Shown: positions 11,406 to 25,700 of the stretch, in pieces
Layout: every line of letters starts with the position of its first letter
How positions within the stretch are numbered: the stretch's first letter is position 1
Assembly: GCA_024195265.1 (NCBI GenBank)
Contig: JAJLRJ010000006.1
Coordinates: 10,557,353 to 10,621,352, forward strand
Source: Dendrophyllia cribrosa
Lineage: Eukaryota; Cnidaria; Anthozoa; Scleractinia; Dendrophylliidae
Direction: 5' to 3'
Length of the DNA: 64,000 nucleotides
The notes under the pieces: model-generated
What the model was told of the DNA's origin: nothing
Seen by the model: only the letters and a program-made list of their open reading frames with translations
The model's database searches: none
Position numbers and translations under genes: made by a program

Positions 11406-11908
11406 TATACACCTTAAGTTTAGAACTGTCTCCATACAATCCGTGAAGAGATAAAATCAATTTTCCCCACAAAGCAGAGCGGGAGCAGATTTTCAGGGCA
11501 AGCGAAAATTTGGCGCAACTGATAAAAAAAACGGTGAAAAATTATTCAAGTAAAACAGGGCAATAATGAAAAGCCTATCACAATGTGAAATAAGCACCAT
11601 ATGATCAATAAAGTCTTTCTGACGCGAAAGGTCTTTTTTTTTTAGATAGAATGCGGAGAATACAGCCGACTCTCTCATTAGCGACTTCCCTCAGGACCAA
11701 TAAACGTCGTCGTTACCAAGAGATAGTTCCCGTCAAGGTAGAGTCTAGATTCCATAGCTCGAAAGGTGGTTACACCTTGAGAATTATATAACGTAAAGTC
11801 GAACCTGTCATGAACCTTCAGCTAGTGTCTCGGCTGTTAGACAGCCTGCACTACCTGAGCACAGCCGAGCCGCTCTGGTCAATTCGGTTTTAAGTTAACT
11901 ATCACCTA

Positions 11909-12326
11909 TTAAAGGGAGGGTTTCACGGTTCGGTGCATGTGCACAGATTAAAATGCTTTATTCGCTTACTTTCCAATTTTATCGGTTAAAAAACCACTCA
12001 CATTTACTTCAATAATCACATACTATAATTAGTCCACATAAAGCGAAGGATGACCAAAATTCACAGAAAATTTCAACGAATTACACCGACAAAGTCAACA
12101 ATGAATAAAACCTTTGACCCGAAGGATTTATTCTACGCTTTGGTGGCTTTCATGACGCACATTGGTATGTATAATCATCCATTCAATCAGCGACATTTTC
12201 ACAGGCAAATTTCCCGTCAGAGTTATTTACTCGCTTCCGATTGGTCTAAATAATGAATTTAAATGAGTCTTAAATGGCTTACGCCATAGCTTGCACATGC
12301 GCCGAACCGTGAAACCTTCCCTTTAA
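11909..12326. mobile_element. TTAA-flanked MITE, 418 bp
   Basis: Imperfect terminal inverted repeats of about 36 bp: left TTAAAGGGAGGGTTTCACGG, right CCGTGAAACCTTCCCTTTAA. TTAA at both outer ends points to a piggyBac-type origin. The right end is also the first 36 bases of the window. Confidence 0.75.
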
Positions 12327-13597
12327 CCCTAACCTTAACCGAAAGCAAAGCAACTTATCCGTTTTTTACGTTATACAATTCTCACTAAGGTGTCCGACCT
12401 CCTGTTTAGTCATGGAAGCTGGACTACCTGTCGCCTGCGAGTCTATGTACAGCGTTCATCTGCCTCGCTCCCAGGCGTCGCTCAATTCCTTCGCGGTTAA
12501 CGGGAGCGTTCGAAATCGCAAGGCCAACTTCTCCTGGTCTTTTGCTCTCTATCCCGCAGGCCTTCTCGCGCTCAATAAGAGCCTGCGAACGAGGCAGGGG
12601 GATTCCATACAGACGGTCTCTTAAGGGTAACGGTCGCTCACAACGGCGTTCGAACCAAGAAAGTCAACTGTATTCGCTAGTTTGTTTTGTTGAGTCGCCT
12701 AACGGTCAACAACGTACCTTGTAGCAGTGAATAACAGACCGTTAGAGACTAACTGATTTCAAATAATGTAAAAAATGGGACAGTCGGATGAACAAAAGGA
12801 AATATTTCCTTCGCTTTAGAACAAACACCAAAGACACTTGACGGTATTCCTGTTGTTCTACAGAGAAGTATACACAAAAATCATACAGTTACTGCAATGG
12901 TTGGGTCATAAGAGACCCTAGGTTATCAATTCACCTTCATCGCCATTCACTCCATCTCGGATCACCAGTTAGTCATGACCAAGCTCCTTTCATTTATCTC
13001 GACCAGAAGAGGCATCGACGGAAACTTTCTGACAAAAAAAAAATCGATAAAAGCAGTTGACAGTCGAACACAAAGATCAGATGACGAAAATATCCGATAA
13101 ACTCCAAAATGAATGTGTTCCCTGGCAACTCGATAGAACGAAGAACTCGCGACAATCCGGCATTATTTAAGCAAACGTTGTCCGCTTCTTAGGACTGTGA
13201 GGACTATTGCATTTTACACATCTCCGGTAACTGAAGATTCGCACTGGATGCCATACGCTGCAAAGCCTTCAGTCGTAGTGATTTCAACTGTTGGCGATAG
13301 AAGCCAGTTACGATTTTGCCTCAGTTTACACCACAAAAATGGAGTTTCGATGCCATTTATTTCGTTTTACCAAGACGGATCTTTTCAATTTTATACATTT
13401 TTCTCCCAGGTTTTCAACCACTTCCGTCACGCGACGTTACAATATAGCGTTACCAGGACGGCCGACGGTCACGCCATCCTTTCGGTACCAACCCTTTCCC
13501 AGGAAACCATTTCAATTTGACCACGCAGCGCTGCTATTGGCTAAAGCCTCATGACGTCAAGTTAGAACGAGCCAAGTTCGCACGCGTGGCACGTAGG

Positions 13598-13767
13598 TCA
13601 AACGAAGACCTTTGCTAATCCATCTGCGCCCGCGCTAGCAATGTACGGCCGATTGGGATGAAAAGCCACGTCATATATGGCTTCATCAAATTTCTTCCGA
13701 TGTGAAGTGATTTCTTGGACGCATGTTTTGCTGTCCAGGTTCCAGAGGCGAATGGAGCAGTCGTGAC
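13598..13767 (-). CDS. STRN: Striatin exon 17 (last exon, stop), copy B
   Basis: Encodes HDCSIRLWNLDSKTCVQEIT and, after it, FHPNRPYIASAGADGLAKVF, then V and TGA at 13598-13600. This is the canonical striatin C-terminus. A candidate AATAAA polyadenylation signal on the minus strand lies at 13356-13361. Confidence 0.95.
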
Positions 13768-16700
13768 CTAGGTGAAAAATAAAGAAATTATTAAATATTT
13801 AAATAAACAAAAGTAAGAACCACCTTGTACAGCATAATAAACAGCACAACAGGAAAGTACCGCTCAGTTGCTTTCATTTGAATGGTCACACTTTAGGATT
13901 TAAATCACATTCTCAAAAGTAATAACCACCTTGTACAGCATAATAAACAGCACCACAGGGAAGTACTGCTCAATAGCTTTCATTTGAATGGTCACACTTT
14001 AGGATTTCATTCACAGACTCAAAAGTTAGAACCACCTTGTACAGCATAATAAACAGTACCACAGGAAAGTACTGCTCAGTAGCTTTCATTTGAATGGTCA
14101 CATTGTAGCATTTTATCCACAGACTCAAAAGTTAAAACCACTTTGTACAGCATAATAAACAACAAGGCACAGGAAAGTACTGCTCAGGAGCTTTCATTTG
14201 AATTGTCACACTGTAAAATTTTATCCACAGACTCAAAAGTTAGAACCACTTTCTATAGCATAAACAGTACCACAAGGAAGTACTGTTAAACAGCTTTCAT
14301 TTGAATTGTCACACTTCTGGAATTTATCCACAGAACCGCCTTGTACAGACAGACAGACAGACAGAGCATCACAAACAACACCACAAAAAGTACTGCTCAG
14401 TGGTCGAACTTAAGAACCGTACATTAATGACAAGGCTGGTTGGTTTATGGGGGGGAGGGGAGGTGTTTATCGCACTCAAACGTTTGCTTTTATTATTTGC
14501 TCTTACTTCCTGAGAGTAGATAGAGACCATTAGGGTCCACTGCCAGACTTGTGACTGCGTCTAGATGCGCTACCATAGTGTGAATCTGTTTACCTAAGTG
14601 GACGAAACAAAAATATTTAACGTTTAATTCCGTGGGAACAAAAGACGCTCAAAGAGAGTTTTTATACAGAATCCCCTGACTATGGAGAGTATGCACACGG
14701 CTCGCGCCTGCACTCAATTCGATCAGCGGTTGTTTCCTTAAAGTCCCATTGAACCATTTCAAGAGAAGTGGGGTTGTAGGCTATGCCTTGCATACAGCCC
14801 GATTTGAATTATAACATAACATTTAACACGATAAGAATTAAAGCTAAAAAGCTTGTGGGGTCGTGTATACTACTAAACTAATATATGCTAATTGAACTAT
14901 GTACCGTATTTTCTCGATTAAACGCCGGGCCCCGAATAAACGCCGGGTATAATAGAGGAAGTTGTAAGTAAGCCCCTCAAACGTTTATTTGTGGTATAAT
15001 AAACTTAAGATTTAAGGGCAAGGTACACGGCTGCCAAGAAAAACGAATAATAACCCTTTTTAAAAAAATGGCGGGCGAGAAAAAACTGCCGATTCAAAGA
15101 AACGCCGGGTCCACAAGGCCAAGTTTGAAATAAACGCCGGGGGCGTTTAATTGAGAAAATACGGTACATAAAAATTAATAAGTACGGAACTAATAACAAA
15201 GTATTAATCTAAGATCTTAAAATAATAATTTTAATTTCTAAAAATACACGTAATCACTGTCTCTATATCGAGATATAGAGGCAGTAAATTAACCAATCAC
15301 AGCCCGAGTTGTTCTACGACATTTGCGTCATGTGGATTTTAGGTTACCTAATTGGTTCTTTCTATTCCTTAGAAATCAGTGCGAAAAGCGATCACTTTTT
15401 CCACGATAAACATTGCAGATTGTTGCGGCCGGTCGAGAGTGAATCGTGTGATGCCACACAAGTTTAACTTTGTGTAATTTTCTGCTGCTGGCAGATTATT
15501 AAGTAATGATCCGCATAAGAAGGATAGCGCTGAACGGCAATGGAATGCCAAGCACGATGGAATGTCAAGATTGTTCATTGTTACAACTAGTGATCTCATT
15601 GGCCTAGACTCAAAAACCGCTAAAAAGTTAAGGTTCAAGGTGTATTTTGTCTAATTTTTTTAAGGTTTCAAGTAATTTGAGACCCAATCGCACAACACAC
15701 AATTTTTAAAAGAAATTGTATTTGGGGAATTTCATCAAAGAAGCAAAATTATTAGCTATTGTCTTCTGCTATTCTGATTGGTTAAGCACGAACATTTCCT
15801 AAAATTTATTTGACGCAAATGGATTTTCTTTATTTTTATCATGAAATATAATTATTAACCATCAGCTCCTCCTCTATTCTTGAAATCAAAGATATTCTAT
15901 GTGGGAAAGAGCTAATGTCGCAGAACAATGAAGTTTGCTATCGTTCTTATGTGGAACAATACTTAATAAAGTGAAACTCGAAAGCAGTGAGGTAGGAAAC
16001 AATAGGGGATGGAAATAGTTTTCTTTGGTTTATTATTCCACCCCCAAAAAAATGTCCTGTTATCGAGTCCTCTCGAGTGCCATAAACAAGTTGATTTTGT
16101 TAGCTACTTCATTTAGTCGAAAGTAAAAAGGACAATATAGTGGCTGATGACGTAGGACAACTAGGTTTTGATCACCACTGGCACCGCGGGCGCATCCTCC
16201 GTATTAGCCTGCGTTGCATTGCGTGCGCCAACAACAACTGGCTACCTCCGTATGCAAGGCGATACTTTAATACAGCTATTTTTATTGTTTGTTTGCGAAG
16301 GAAATGACTCGCATTAAGTGACTTAGGTGCTCGTCATACCCTTCACATTTGTTGGTGAAAGCAAATATGGCGGCTTTTATTTGAGTGTCGTTAAACCAAA
16401 ACCAAACTTTGGTAATGAATTAGTAATCACTCTGACCAATCACAACAGACGCAAACAATCCAATGAACCAATCAGAACTCCAAGCAAATACATGTCGCCG
16501 TCGCCAAGCGCGGGAAAACGCGTGCGAGCAAGTCACGATTGGTTTTAGTTTTACTTCTGATTGGTCGAGAAAGTGGCGCGAGATTTTTTAGCCAATCACA
16601 AGGCGTAGCAATGCAAAACCAAAGCAATAATTTTCGACACTCGATTGAAATCCTATCTCGCATGCATTCAAACTTCCCGATTTTATACGGGAATTGATTT

Positions 16701-19700
16701 TAAGACGTCAGGTGGAAGTAGGCTAAATAAGTAATAAGTATAAAAGCGTGTGTTTTTTTATATTCTTAATTGTTTCCGATGGAAATCTGTTCCAGAAAGA
16801 AGACATGGATTTGCGTGGCGGCCACAGAATGTTGACGGAGGCCTGGCGCGGTGGGGCAGATTTGGTTGGCATGGAAACAATCTATTTTATTTTCCCGCCC
16901 TCCTAATCGTTTGCGTGCTACAGTAATTTGCCCTGTTTCTACTTCGGATCTGTTTTTGGTCCTTGTTTCAAATTACTGAAACCAGGAACTCATTTATTTC
17001 CCATTCTCACTCAATTATCCGTGAAACAGTAGGCGGTTTGGATAGTTCGTTATAATTTGAACCATTATGTATGCAGATATTTCGTTCATTATATGAAGTT
17101 ATTAAAGTGCCTATAAACGCATACCCAGGTAAACAACTAACCTTAACTTTGGTACCTACTTCAAAAGTCTCTGAAACACTCTGAAACGTTCAGCGATCAC
17201 GAATGTAGTGTTGGTACTGCTAATGTGATGTTATTTATCTGTTACTTCGTTTTAGTGACAAATTCATAATAAACTCAACTAAATTGCTTAGGGTGTTCAG
17301 TTTTTTAATTACCACAGTTGTAGCTGTAGGGTTTACCGTAACGATTTCATTTTGCTTCCCTTCCCCCCCCCCCCCCCCCCCCCCCCCCGATTTTGTTATA
17401 GCATGCCTCTGAAATAGCAAGAGAAAAGTGGTGTCCAGTGTGTGAGACGTGCAACTGGTGCCAAGCGCTGGAAAATATGAAACCGGTGCCAAGCGCTGGA
17501 AAAGAGACAGCTAGTGCCATGCGCGGGAAACCTTGTAGAAAACCGGAATCACTGAAGCACACGAAAACATGTAAGCGGTGCTACCGCCTACCAGTATCAA
17601 GTAACAGCTCCGTATCAAGCGCGGGAAAACATGCAAACGGTGTCAAGCGCGGGAAAACATGCAAACGGTGTCAAGCGCGGGAAAACATGCAAACGGTGTC
17701 AAGCGCGGGAAAACATGCAAACGGTATCAAGCGCGGGAAAACATGCAAACGGTGTCAAGCGCTGGACATCATGCCACCGGTACTGAACGCGGGAAAATAT
17801 GCATCAGGTGACAAGTGTGAGAAACGTAAAGTGATTCAAACGGTTATCAAACAACAACAATAACAACAACTAGAAATGGTGACGTGTAAGAAACATAACT
17901 ATTCTAATTAGTCATCATGTCCTTGCAGGTTAAGTTTACAGAAAAAAACGTTTTGCTATTAGAACATGGGCAAACTATTTTCAAGTAGGCAAAGCCGGCT
18001 GTCCTATTCTCTTTGGCTTACATCCGAACAGCTCTTTCATAACTTTCCTAAAACGACTAGCGCGCAAAGCATACAAAATTGGGTTACAGGCGCTAGCGAA
18101 ATAGGTGAAGATAAACGCAGAATATTCCATCCAGGGAGATTCAACCCCTCTCTTAAACAGTTGGCCATAAACTATTGTGGGCACGAAACATATGAAGTAA
18201 GCTACAACGATCATGGCAATGTTCCGGGCAGTTTGAACTTCTTTCAGCCGTAGCATGTCAAGCATTTGCTTCCCCTGTGCCGTGCAATCGTCCCTCGTGA
18301 TCGCTTCGATGCGCCATCGACTGGTCCTGACTGCTCTCCAAATCAGAAAGCCAAGAATGTTTATTCCTAGAAATGGGACACCAAAAATGCCAAGAGCAGC
18401 TTTCCAGCCTTCGGTTTTAAACAGGATTCGCCGGTACTCCATCAGAGTCAACCCCTCGTACGGCGCGAGTACTCTGTGGCGATGGAATCCTAAAGCAATT
18501 ATTAGCACAGTTCCTGAAACCCAGATCAAGGCGATGCCGAGATACGCTTTAGGTTTAGTCTTCCACATGTGGTAACGGAGCTTAAACTTAATAGCTCCAT
18601 AGCGGTCTGCCATGAGGAGAAGCAGGGATAAAACGTTTAGGTAGATCATGTAGTTATGGAGAGAAGAACATACATAGCTGACCCACTTCCCCGTGAAGAT
18701 GTTGGCTTTGATGATGTAATACCCGGCAAAGAGCGGCATGTTTATAATTGCGTTGCATAAGTCGATAACCGAGAGGTTCACGATGAAAAAGTTTGGAATT
18801 GTGCGCAGGTGCTTGAAGTGGTATACCACGAAACACACTAAACCATTCCCAACGACCGCAGTTATAAAGATTATCGCCAGCAACACAATCTGAATTAAGA
18901 AAACGGTTGTGTCCTCCTCGACAAAATTCGACATTTGAATGCTTTAAATTGGCGCTGACAGGCGTTTGTTTGTGTTCTCCACGACAAGAGTCGAACTAAT
19001 GAAATTCTTGTCAAGCTCAAACCAACAGGTGAACAAAAGCAAGTGTTAGTTGCTAGTTCAATTTGAAAGAGATGCGACAACGTCGACAAAAATATTCGCT
19101 GTTCTATTTTCAGGTGTTTTTTTTAATTCTTCGAGACGAGCGGTAAAACAAACTGTTTTCAAGCTCAAACTGAAAGCGGATGAGCGAAATGTTGACGTCT
19201 TGAATGAAGTTTTCCTGTTTCGAGTTCAGTCAGACTCAAAACAGCTAACGGACTGTCCAACAAAAGGTACTCAGTCTTTAAAGATTTTGAGAAGAGACAA
19301 AATAAGCTGATGCCAAGTTCAAACAAAGATTAGAGCTTAGTAAAAAAGAACTCTCGATGATATAGCGTCCAGAGATTCAACTTCAAGCCGGCCGCAACGG
19401 TGAATTAACACTGGGGAAAAAAATCTCAATTACGGACCGAGAGACTTAGCCGGAAACAAAATGCCCTTCGTTTTCAAAGTTAAAAGTTGGTCTTGAATGG
19501 TTCCTATCTGTTTTAAATCGTGTTTTTCAGATCTCAATGCTTTGCTCGATTGCGTTACCGAAGTAAAACTTCGCTAGAACTTTCGACAAGTCAAACACAG
19601 GAGAAAGTACGACAGCTCTGAGCCTTGCCGTCAAATGAACTATGAAACAACACGTAACAGGCCTTTTTTCGCTTTTACTTGCGGTTCACTAGATAATTCT

Positions 19701-22700
19701 TTGCTTTGTTTCACCATCATGTTTTCGTTATTCCGCGATAAAATAATAGGTATTTGTATTAATTTCCTCCAGATAAATACGTCGTTGATTGAACATCTAT
19801 GTCTTTGTTCGCGTTTTTCCGTCTATTTCTTCGAGTTCGAAAAGAAAACTCGCGAAAATGCGATTGAAATGCTAATGCAATTAATCTCAATTTATTTCAT
19901 CATTTCGTCTTTATTAACAGAAAATGATTTTACAACTTAATTTTGAGATTTTTATTGAGAAAAATTTAGTAATATTTACTTTTCGCGATTTTTCAACTTA
20001 TGTTCGTAAGTTCTACAAATACATGTACCATACTGTTGGGTTGAACTAAAACACGAAACTAAAATAAGTCCGTAAAATCAACCCGAATAGCATGAAAGTT
20101 TGGTGGGTTTTAAGTTTTTCGATTCAGTTTTATATATTTAGTTACGACTGGAAAAAAATCTAAATTATACTGACAACGCGACAGTGAAATAGGAAGGACG
20201 AATGTATGAAAGCAAAGAACACAGACTGACAACATTACGGCTAAAAAAGGATCAACGTTTCGCCAGAAGGGCAATATTCATTTCTTGACCGCCTGTTATC
20301 CACTTTCATCCTTAGACACTGCCCCGTTTAAAATCATCAACTTCTTTTCGCAGATTCTGAGGATAAGCGGTATTCTTAACAATAACGTCTAAGTAGTTGC
20401 GTTTGCCACTTTAATTATCGTTTCATTTTTTAACACCATACATTACTACCTACGCAAGCTCAAAGTAATAAAGAAATCAACACAATTTCCAAAGGAAAAA
20501 GATCCAATTTACACCGCCTACACTTCAACATCGCACTTGAACGTCAATATCCTGTTTTTACAATTTCAAAATATACAGAAGTCCAACAAACTTCTTTGTC
20601 ATATGTCAGGATAATCCATCGATTCGTTTCCATGAAAAGCTGCTCGGAAGACCTTTTTAGTCATCTTAAAAAATCGTAATAAATTAGTTTAAAAACTATA
20701 GTTTTCTAGTAAGTAAAATGTCGCCTTAGACTTTCGTAACATAACGCCTTTCATGAATGTGAATACAAATCATGTATTTGAACTGCGGATAAACATGAGT
20801 AAACATTTGTGATCCTCGCAGTGTGCTCTCAACTTAAGCAGTTGTAAAAGCAACCTGAAAATTTTCAGGCTTGAATGGGATTCGTACAAATGACCTTGCG
20901 ATACCGGTGCAATGCTCTATCCACTGAACTATCAAACCACATGGATAGTAAATATATATGAATGTGAATATATGAAACTCGTACATTTGAACTACGGATA
21001 AACATGAGTGAAATTTGTTATCCTCGCAGTGTGTTCTCAACTTAAGCAGTTGAAAAAGCAACCTGAAAAAATTCTGGCCTGAATGGGATTCGAACCCATG
21101 ACCTTGCGATACCGGTGCAATGCTCTATCCATTAAGCATCAAGCCACATGGATAGATGGTCAATTGTGAGTTCGTAATATACCCGATGATAGTAAATATA
21201 TATGAATGTAAATATACGAGAAACATAATTATATTTGAAATGCGGATAAACATAGTGAAATTTGTGATCCTCGCAGTGTGCTCTCAACTTTAATAACCCT
21301 TTCACTCCCAGAGTCAGTTATGGAGACATGTAATGTAGTTCTAACTTTTGAGTCTGTGGACGCAAACCTATGGTGCGACCATTCAAATGAAACCTCTTCG
21401 GCAGTACTTTTGCATGGTACCATTTGTTCTAACTTTTAAGTCTGTGGATGAAATCCTATGGTGCGACCATTCAAATGAAACCTCTTCAGCAGTACTTTTG
21501 CATGGTACCATTTGTTCTAACTTTTGAGTCTGCGGACGAAATCCTATGGTGTGACCATTCAAATGAAACCTCTACGGCAGTATATGTACTTTTGTATGGT
21601 ACCATTTGTTCTAACTTTTGAGTCTGTGGATGAAATCCTATGGTGCGACCATTCAAATGAAACCTCTTCAGCAGTACTTTTGCATGGTACCATTTGTTCT
21701 AACTTTTGAGTCTGCGGACGAAATCCTATGGTGTGACCATTCAAATGAAACCTCTACGGCAGTATATGTACTTTTGTATGGTACCATTTGTTCTAACTTT
21801 TGAGTCTGTGGACGAAATCCTATGGTGTGACCATTCAAATGAAACCTCTTCGCCAGTACTTTTGCATGGTACCATTTGTTCTAACTTTTGAGTCTGTTGA
21901 TGAAATCCTATGGTGTGACCATTCAAATGAAACCTCTACGGCAGTATATGTACTTTTGTATGGTACCATTTGTTCTAACTTTTGAGTCTGTGGATGAAAT
22001 CCTATGGTGCGACCATTCAAATGAAACCTCTTCAGCAGTACTTTTGCATGGTACCATTTGTTCTAACTTTTGAGTCTGCGGACGAAATCCTATGGTGTGA
22101 CCATTCAAATGAAACCTCTACGGCAGTATATGTACTTTTGTATGGTACCATTTGTTCTAACTTTTGAGTCTGTGGACGAAATCCTATGGTGTGACCATTC
22201 AAATGAAACCTCTTCGCCAGTACTTTTGCATGGTACCATTTGTTCTAACTTTTGAGTCTGCTGATGAAATCCTATGGTGTGACCATTCAAATGAAACCTC
22301 TTTGGCAGTACTTTTGCATGGTACCATTTGCTCTAACTTTTGAGTCTGTTGATGAAATCCTATGGTGTGACCATTCAAATGAAACCTCTTCCGCAGTACT
22401 TTTGCATGGTGCCATTTGTTTTAACTTTTGAGCCTGTTGATGAAATCCTATGGTGTGACCATTCAAATGAAACCTCTTCAGCAGTACTTTTGCATGGTAC
22501 CATTTGTTTTTCAATATTTCACAAAATGAAATTTGGAATTTTTCTAGAATTTTGTTCTGTCACTCTTGGGAGTTAAAGGGTTAAGCAGTTGAAAAAGCAA
22601 CCTGAAAAAATAACGCCGTTTGTTTTCAGAAGGATAAACAATGTCATTTTGGTTACGAAATAAGGTCAGTAAGGATTTTCGGGCAGGAGAAAGCAGCGAG

Positions 22701-25700
22701 TAAATTCGGGGATAAGATTCCTTTCCTTAAATTTTCTGCCGCTGAAATATTCAGCTACAAGAACCTAAAAGCGCAAACTGTATTCGCTTTCACACAGTTT
22801 CTCTTAAATGCACTAAAATGATGTCGGTGGAAAAGCGGTACAACGCCATTCCAACCATTTTCCTAAAAATTCATCGTTGAGTGCATGTGTTGCAGGTAAA
22901 ATCCGGTCTCACGTTGGATTTGGTTGGTTGGTGACACCCAGTATTCAATCTAGATGTATAAAGCCAGCTTTAACTCTAACACAAAGCTAAACATTACACC
23001 ACTGTCTACATGTATCTGTGTGCTAGGGGTGATGGTTAACTTTGTGGTTGGGTTAGGGTTAGCTTATTAAGATTGAATACTGATTCTACCTGAAAACGAA
23101 TTTTACCTGCAACGTATGTCCATGATATGTTTTCTTCTTTTTTTGTAAGAGTTTTATACCTTGACAGAGCGCAAACAACAACAACTTTTAAACTGTAGTG
23201 AAGCACCCGACTAACACTGAGAAACGTTTCTGAAGGGAGAGCGTCCCGCCAAAATATCGAGATTTTGCTAACCTAATTTCCACGTTATGTCGCTATGAAA
23301 TGCCACAAAATATGCAACTAACTATTGGATGAAAAGATTCTATAGTAATAGAGCAAAATAAAACAAGTAGTTTGGGGATAGCGTGCAGGGTTACAAGGAC
23401 TACAAGTGGATTACAGTTCATGAAAATTAATTTGGTTTCTTGATAGTCGGTTCAGAAATCAGAATCGCCATTCTTGTGAAAATACGTTTTCAGCCGTTCT
23501 TTTGTCTCTGGTTTATACTTCTTTGCTATCATATAACTTTTGGAGATGGTTTCTTCTAATTTCAAGATAATAAAGCTAGCCTAAATGCCCACCTTCACCC
23601 AAAATGCTGTGCGTGCCGTGATCGCTTTCTGTGCTGAATTTCGTGTAACAAGAAATTCACGCTTGAATGCGTGCAACCAATCAGTTTAAAGCAAGCTCCT
23701 GGCCATAATCATGAAAACACGATATATCAGCCGGGACAGTGCCCCTTTAAGTTATTCAGCTACAGTGTGTGATCCTCCACCAACCATGATACAAGGTTGG
23801 AGTGCTTCAAACATAAACTGCGGCAACCTTTCTTAGTCTTTTTACAGAGGAGGGACGACTGCCGTCCCACAATACCACGCAATCGCATTTCTGTCACGCT
23901 CTCAAAGATGGCGCGGAATTTTCTAAGAAATACAGTGGAATGAGGTGCCGGTTTCTTACTGTTCCGTTAGACGAAATGGAGGTTAGATACCAGTTTTGTA
24001 CTGTCGAACTTGTTAATTTTTTATTTGTTTTCTTTTTTGGAACAGTTGGCCGGCTTTTAATGTAAATTATTTAGGTTAACAATGTGAGGTATTTTGACCT
24101 CGTGCCACGGGTCAATGACCTTGTTGAAATAAATCGTTGGTATTCATTAATAAGAAGGAGTATTTAGCATTTTCATTGGTATTCGTCGCATTGTATTGTT
24201 ATTCCTTTGAACAGTTCTAAAATGCTCCAAAATGCTCCGCGATATCGTCGTGAAAATGTATTGTAAAAAGCGCTTAGATTTGGCTTCTTGCAATATGAGA
24301 CACGAGCAGTACAATAATAGACAGCACGCGTACGACTCCCACTCGTCGCAAAAATGTATTTTAAAAGCCTGAAATTTAATGCTTTCCTAGTAAGACTTCA
24401 GAGAGAATTGCGCCTTTAGATCACAGTTATGAATTTGTTCTCTTCGATGATATGAACTTTTTGATCTCGGCGGATTATCTCTCAAATTGATGGGAGGATT
24501 TCGTGCTGTATAGAGCCGTTAGAATTATTATATTTCTTTATGCCGTTGTTTGGTGCTAGCTCTATTGGCATACATTGCGGTTTCTTTGGCTCACTTTTGT
24601 TGCAAAATAAATACTTATCGGCTAAAGTTTGGTATCGCTTTGAAAGTGTTAGGATCGTTAAATTTCTCAGGCCGTGATTTAATGTCTAAAGTCTGCGGTA
24701 TGCATGACTTGTGAGAAAGTGTTTCCGGCATCACGGATATAGGCGTCTTAGATCCGAGTCTCAAAAAGCCGTAGTCTACAATTCCACTGCAATGAAATCA
24801 TGAATTCTTGCAATAATTTTTAGCTCCTTACATGTCGTTAGTTCTGTAGTTGAGTAGTGTGTCTCAGTGGAGCTAGGATAAAGCTCTGTTGCTTTGTAAT
24901 AGCGTTTGATTTGGCATCCAACAGATAATCTGCAGCATGGTTGCTGTTTTGTAAATCTCACGGATGCTTCATGTCCTTAGCTAGACTCGAGTTTCGGTTC
25001 TTTGGCGAACCTCGTCAGTTGCTACCCTATGTAAAGGTCTCTTAGGACGGATTCGATCTCAGCGCCATTATGCAATGGCGCCGCTCTCGCGTGGGTTCTG
25101 AACTGATCCAATGCTAAACTGTACTGATGACGTCATCCGAGATTCGATAATATACTTCGAAATGCAATGCATTGTGGGATAGCAGTCTTACCTCCTCTGG
25201 TCTTTTTATAACCATTTGTTTTCACGGTTTCATGACCAGTCCCTTGACTAAGGAGGCCCTAATAAGGGGGGTCTGCGGTTACTTTCACCGCACTGAGTTG
25301 CGGTCCATAATATCCGGCTGTCGGGCTACAATTGACAGCCCTGTGACTGCATGATTCTCCCCAGGACATGAACTTACCAGTATTGTTATCAAAGAAGCGT
25401 ATATGTCTGTCCTCGTGTGCTGTGACCGTGAGGGGGAGGGTGGGGTGGCTGACTACTTTGTTGATTTGAGTTGACGGTGAATTATCTGCAAGGAAAAAAA
25501 AAGAGATGAGACTATGGTTTCCTGTGGTGCTATTTGTCATGCTGTAAAGGCGGGTTTTAGCTTTACGGTCTGTGTATGAAATCCCAAAGTGTGACCATTC
25601 AAATGAACGCTGTTGAGCAGTACTTTCCTGTGGTACTTTTTATTTTGTTGTACAACGTGGTTCGAACTTTTGAGTCTATGGATAAAATACTTTAGTGTGA

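Larger units (their letters stand above)
12291..22584 (+). repeat. Tandem segmental duplication, copy B
   Basis: Second copy of the unit, carrying striatin exons 16 and 17, the GPCR, SINEs and the TTAA minisatellite element. Its right end is complete, through the element's right inverted repeat and into SINE sequence. Where homology with copy A really stops is hidden by the gap. Confidence 0.92.

Noticed and set aside
25259..25377. Extension of striatin exon 15 beyond GTAAGT as coding
   Set aside because: The extension does not match the family, whereas splicing at GTAAGT joins exactly to the conserved exon at 14507-14593.
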